In this document: positions 60,672 through 64,000 of the stretch, piece by piece | How the letters are laid out: each line of letters opens with the position of its first letter | How positions within the stretch are numbered: position 1 is the stretch's first letter | DNA from: Membranipora membranacea | Taxonomy: Eukaryota > Bryozoa > Gymnolaemata > Cheilostomatida > Membraniporidae | DNA length: 64,000 nucleotides | Assembly (NCBI GenBank): GCA_914767715.1 | Contig: OU612070.1 | Location: 5,535,501 to 5,599,500, forward strand | Direction of reading: 5' to 3' | Notes under the pieces: generated by a model | Database searches by the model: none | Seen by the model: only the letters and a program-made list of their open reading frames with translations | What the model was told of the DNA's origin: nothing | Position numbers and translations under genes: made by a program

Positions 60672-60795
60672 AAAATTTGAAACTAGCCGAGCTGCGCCAC
60701 ACATAAGTTGCCCCTAGCCGAGCTGCGCCACATGTAAATTGCATGTAGCCGAGCTGCGCCATTCCCAATTTATTTTCCCATGTGGCGCAGCTCGT
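60672..60795 (-). repeat. 31-bp repeat cluster, inverted, with one forward unit
   Basis: Three copies of CTAGCCGAGCTGCGCCA-type units (inverse of 56,857-56,956) with matching GCAATTT-type spacers, bounded by the inverse of the AAAATTTG and GGGAAAATAA blocks. Next to them one unit lies in the forward direction (TGTGGCGCAGCTCGTCTGCC), forming a local hairpin. Confidence 0.9.
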
Positions 60796-62279
60796 CTGCC
60801 GTACCCATCAATCCACACAGGCCAGGTCATGCTCCTTATGGGGCCCTTTTGGTGTGTTTTTGGAGTTCTTTTTGGGGGTGCTCTATTTCACTACAGCGAG
60901 AACCCTTGACTGAATATATTTTCGTCAGAAAATATCGGTTGTTTTTGTATATCACTGTCTTTCTTTGTTTATCATTGTAAAAATAAAATTGATTTAATGT
61001 CAAAAAAGCATTAAAATTGAAAAACCATTTCAAGTGACAACACTCCTAAATTTAAAAAAGAAGTGGACAAATTTCAATAAGTTTATATATTTTGTTAAAT
61101 ATTTATTTGCCTATGGGACAGAAAAAAAGGCAAAGGTCAAAGTGGTGAAGATTAGAGCCAAAACAGCAGAAGACAACTACCGATACTATACCGAGAAATA
61201 CAAAGCCACCAACCAAACCAAAAAAACCAAAACCCATGGCCACGTGAACAAGGCTAGATGTGGATATTGAACGGATCTCTGCTATAAGAAAAGCTGCTAG
61301 TATTTGTTACTTTGGCATATTGGTCCATGCTTTTCTAATTTGTCATTGTTAAGTCATCTCACCAAGTACTTTCATGGGTGTCCCTATAACTGGGAACTCC
61401 AAAAGTGATTTGGAGACCCTTGCCAGGATTCTATAATCATGTGAACAATCCATCGCTCTGTATTCTAGCCAAAGATGAGGTAGGTTGGTCTTAAAAGAGG
61501 CCTACTGGTGGTTTGTTATCATAGCATAAATATAATTAACCGGGTTTACCAGTTTATACCACCCGATAAATTGTGACTAGGTTTTAATTCAATTTTATTC
61601 TCGTGAATATAAATTTTATCATTCATAGGATAAAACAAAGCTTAAATCTCGATCACAATTGACAGTAAATTGACAGCATCCTACCCAAGAAATTGACCTC
61701 ATTTAGAACAAAAGGAGATGTAACATTTTTAAAGTCTTTCAAGTGCTTATGTTTATGTGAAAATGTTTTCCTGCCTGCATGTAAAATGATCTGTCATTCA
61801 TTTAAAAATTATCTGTCATCCAATTTTGCTATAAATAATTCTGGTTTTGTATTCTATCTCAAAATTTTGAGGTGTTGGGCATTTTATTATATTCTATTTT
61901 ATAAATTAGTCCTGGTTTACGGAATTTTCTATTGTGAGCGTCAGCTTATTACTGCGCCCTCGCCTTCTTCAATATACAATGAGTTGAACTCCAGAGCGAT
62001 TGACAATAGGATAATGGTGAGAAGATTGAAGTAGTATCATACCAAATACTGTCTCTGATCACTACTGGTTCCTGTACATCACGCAACTACTATCGTCACA
62101 CTATCACCAACTTCAATGACTTTAATACAACACTGATATCATCAAAGTGAAAAGTTGTGTCATGTAAACACCATTTGCGCATCAATGAGTATATGCAGCA
62201 ACTAGAGCTTGAGTCAGAAGCATTTAGACTGTCAAGAAACACAGTAGCATCAGGACCAGCATCCAGTGATTTTGTGTCA
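60796..62279. other. Intergenic, no recognisable gene
   Basis: AT-rich; lysine-rich frames near 61,034-61,270 reflect base composition. Nothing supported. Confidence 0.5.
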
Positions 62280-62578
62280 AAAGGCCACTGCCAAAAAGCC
62301 ACTGGCCAAAAGGCCACTGGTCATAAGGCCACTGGTCAAGAGGCCACCACCCATAAGGCCACTGCCCAAAAAGCCACTGGCCAAAAAGCCACTGGTCATA
62401 AGGCCACTGGCCAAAAGGCCACTGGCCATAAAGCCACTGGCCAAAAAGCCACTGGCCATAAGGCCACTGGCCACTGGTCATAAGGCCACTGGTCACAAGG
62501 CCACTACCTACAAGGCCACTGGCCAAAAAGCCATCGTTCATAAGGCCACTGTCCAAAAAGCCACTGCCCAAAAAGTAA
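62280..62578. repeat. 15-bp minisatellite (AAGGCCACTGGYCAW)
   Basis: About 20 units of 15 bases. The last three bases often alternate CAA/CAT, giving a loose 30-base higher-order period. One plus frame reads KATGQKATGH repeats; the other plus frame and the minus strand also stay open because the unit length is a multiple of three and lacks stops. Only one 7-base slip (near 62,470) disturbs it. No start codon or splice context supports translation. Inverted units occur at about 63,500-63,578. Confidence 0.85.
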
Positions 62579-62702
62579 CTAGTTCAATTGTGACATGATA
62601 GAAGTCTGATATATACTTTCCATTGACATGTTTTTGGGCCCGTAAAAGAAAATTCTAGTTCTTGATATGCCATTTATCAATGATTTTTCATTTCTACTCA
62701 CT

Positions 62703-63495
62703 GATTCCCATTTTAGTAAACTTAGAAAAGATCCCACCCACCCTTTGCAAATAATTATTTTAAATGACTCCACCCAGATATCTTCTCACACATTTTTTCT
62801 GTAACGTAACCCCCAATAAATACATCATAATGCATGTTGATGGACAAATTAAAGTCATCACAAGCAAACAGTCAGCGCTTTTAGATCGAAGTAAGGCCGT
62901 ACTGAGAAGAAACAAAGGCGTAGCTTTTTTGATTATTTTTTTCGTAATGATGACAATAATGTATATTCACACAAGATTTTTAATAACATTTTTACCCAAT
63001 GCACCATGTGATCCATTTTGATTATCACATGGTTATATCGGATCTGATGCTTAACAAATCTAAACTCTCTTGTGGACAATACAAGCCTCTACTGAAATCT
63101 ATCTCTGCATCCATCGAATTTTTTTTATTATTGATGACCAACAAACCCAACCGACTCAACTTGATCGCTATTGCTTAAAATTTTGTAGCCTGGTCCTTGA
63201 CTTTTTGCTGTTGTTCCCAGTAGGATATGCAACTCACTCGTGCTTGGCATGTTGCATGTCAAAATAAGAAAAGGTATGCCGCTGTCTTTACACAGTGCGG
63301 TATTGCTTTGATCTAAAATTGCTGACTGTTTGCTTGTGATGACTACAATTTGTCCATCAAGATGCATTATGATGTATTTATTGGAGGTTACGTTATAGAA
63401 GAAATGTGTGACAAGATGTCTGGGTGGAGTCATTTAAAATAATTATTTGCAAAGGGTGGGTGGGACCTTTTCTAACTTCACTAAAATGGGAATCC
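62703..63495. repeat. Large inverted repeat (fold-back), arms about 220-230 bases
   Basis: Left arm 62,703-62,935 and right arm 63,280-63,495 are reverse complements with scattered differences; both include CCCACCCACCCTTTGCAAAT and ACATCATAATGCAT. A roughly 345-base loop separates them. Minisatellite units flank both arms (62,280-62,578 left, 63,500-63,578 right), so the palindrome is larger overall. Each arm contains a short frame starting MTPPR(Y/H)L that is open in both copies, but amino-acid changes are frequent. Confidence 0.8.
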
Positions 63496-63578
63496 ATATT
63501 TTGGCCAGTGGTTTTATGGCCAGTGGCTTTTTGGCCAGTGGCTTTATGACCAGTGGCTTATTGGTAGTGGCCTTTTGA

Positions 63579-64000
63579 GTGTTCACCGCATCCAGTACAG
63601 TATCATTAGGATCATCAAAAAGAAGAGAAGCATTTAGACTGTCAAGTAGTCAAGAAGTACAGACGCATTCGGACCATCATCCAATACCTTAGCATTTTCA
63701 GAGGTACAGTAGTATCAGGAACTTCGTTTAGTTGAGTGGTAATTTAGACGTCAACCCAAGTGGTTTACCAAAATCGCCAGTCAGAGATTATCCTTGTTTG
63801 ACAACCTACAGAACAATATCATCCGGACTGTCACGCAGCTGAGTAACTTTTGATCTATCGTAAACGCCAACAGTTAACAGTCGAACAATAATAACTTCTG
63901 CAAGACAAAGACAAGTTCTGGTCAGATTATTTAGAACACAGTGTTATTTTAAATCATGTATTATGTACATGCAATTTATCTCATGTATGGTTATGTCTGG
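63579..64000. other. Flank of the fold-back, no gene
   Basis: AGAAGCATTTAGACTGTCAA at 63,626 repeats, in direct orientation, the sequence at 62,217 just left of the minisatellite. No coding content seen. Confidence 0.5.

Noticed and set aside
61034-61270. Lysine-rich frame
   Set aside because: Explained by A-rich composition; no motifs.
62224-62598. KATGQ-type or GLMASG-type repeat proteins
   Set aside because: All are by-products of a 15-base minisatellite without an ATG or splice context in the plus frame; kept only as a repeat.
62764-63021. 85-codon frame in the left fold-back arm as a gene
   Set aside because: The partner arm carries the same frame but with many amino-acid changes and no sign of constraint, so it is treated as repeat sequence.

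Overview
This is a stretch of intron-rich, AT-rich animal nuclear DNA, most likely from a marine invertebrate (lophotrochozoan or non-vertebrate deuterostome; the sequence alone does not decide which). Evidence for this is: GT-AG introns of a few hundred bases, multi-exon genes, a PAN/apple-like plus C-type lectin gene, tRNA-derived SINEs, palindromic MITEs, a Jockey/CR1-like LINE, a tyrosine-recombinase (DIRS/Ngaro-type) retrotransposon and a PIF/Harbinger transposon with its MADF-BESS partner. Nothing prokaryotic (operons, ribosome binding sites, CRISPR) is present.

Layout. (1) 1-9,215: paralogue A of an unrecognised multi-pass membrane protein; exons 2-13 lie at 612-7,672 and exon 1 is upstream of the window. 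(2) 9,216-29,268: gene-poor. It holds two SINEs, a backwards fragment carrying one exon of the membrane-protein family and one C-type lectin exon (11.3-12.3 kb), an orphan copy of the family's first exon (14,245), several old tandem arrays, a decayed LINE (20.1-22.0 kb), MITEs and a 533-bp TIR element with an 8-bp target duplication (26.2 kb). (3) 29,269-38,310: paralogue B, a complete 13-exon, 511-codon copy, almost collinear with A at an offset of 29,476 near its 5' end. (4) 38,375-53,262: remains of a third paralogue C (exons 8, 8 again, 9-13) with in-frame stops and damaged splice sites. An Ngaro-like element (40.5-44.6 kb) and a Harbinger element (45.6-50.6 kb) are inserted in its introns. 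(5) 54,828-56,507: a secreted PAN/apple-like plus C-type lectin gene with one in-frame stop. (6) 56.8-64 kb: repeats, including a 31-bp GC-rich repeat cluster found inverted 3.8 kb apart, a LINE 3' fragment, a 15-bp minisatellite and a fold-back structure.

The main biological story is local amplification of a novel membrane-protein gene. Paralogues A and B keep intact reading frames and splice sites through all exons visible here. Their differences are concentrated in exon 12 and at the end of exon 3 rather than spread evenly. Paralogue C has died and filled with transposons. No function can be assigned to the family from sequence alone.
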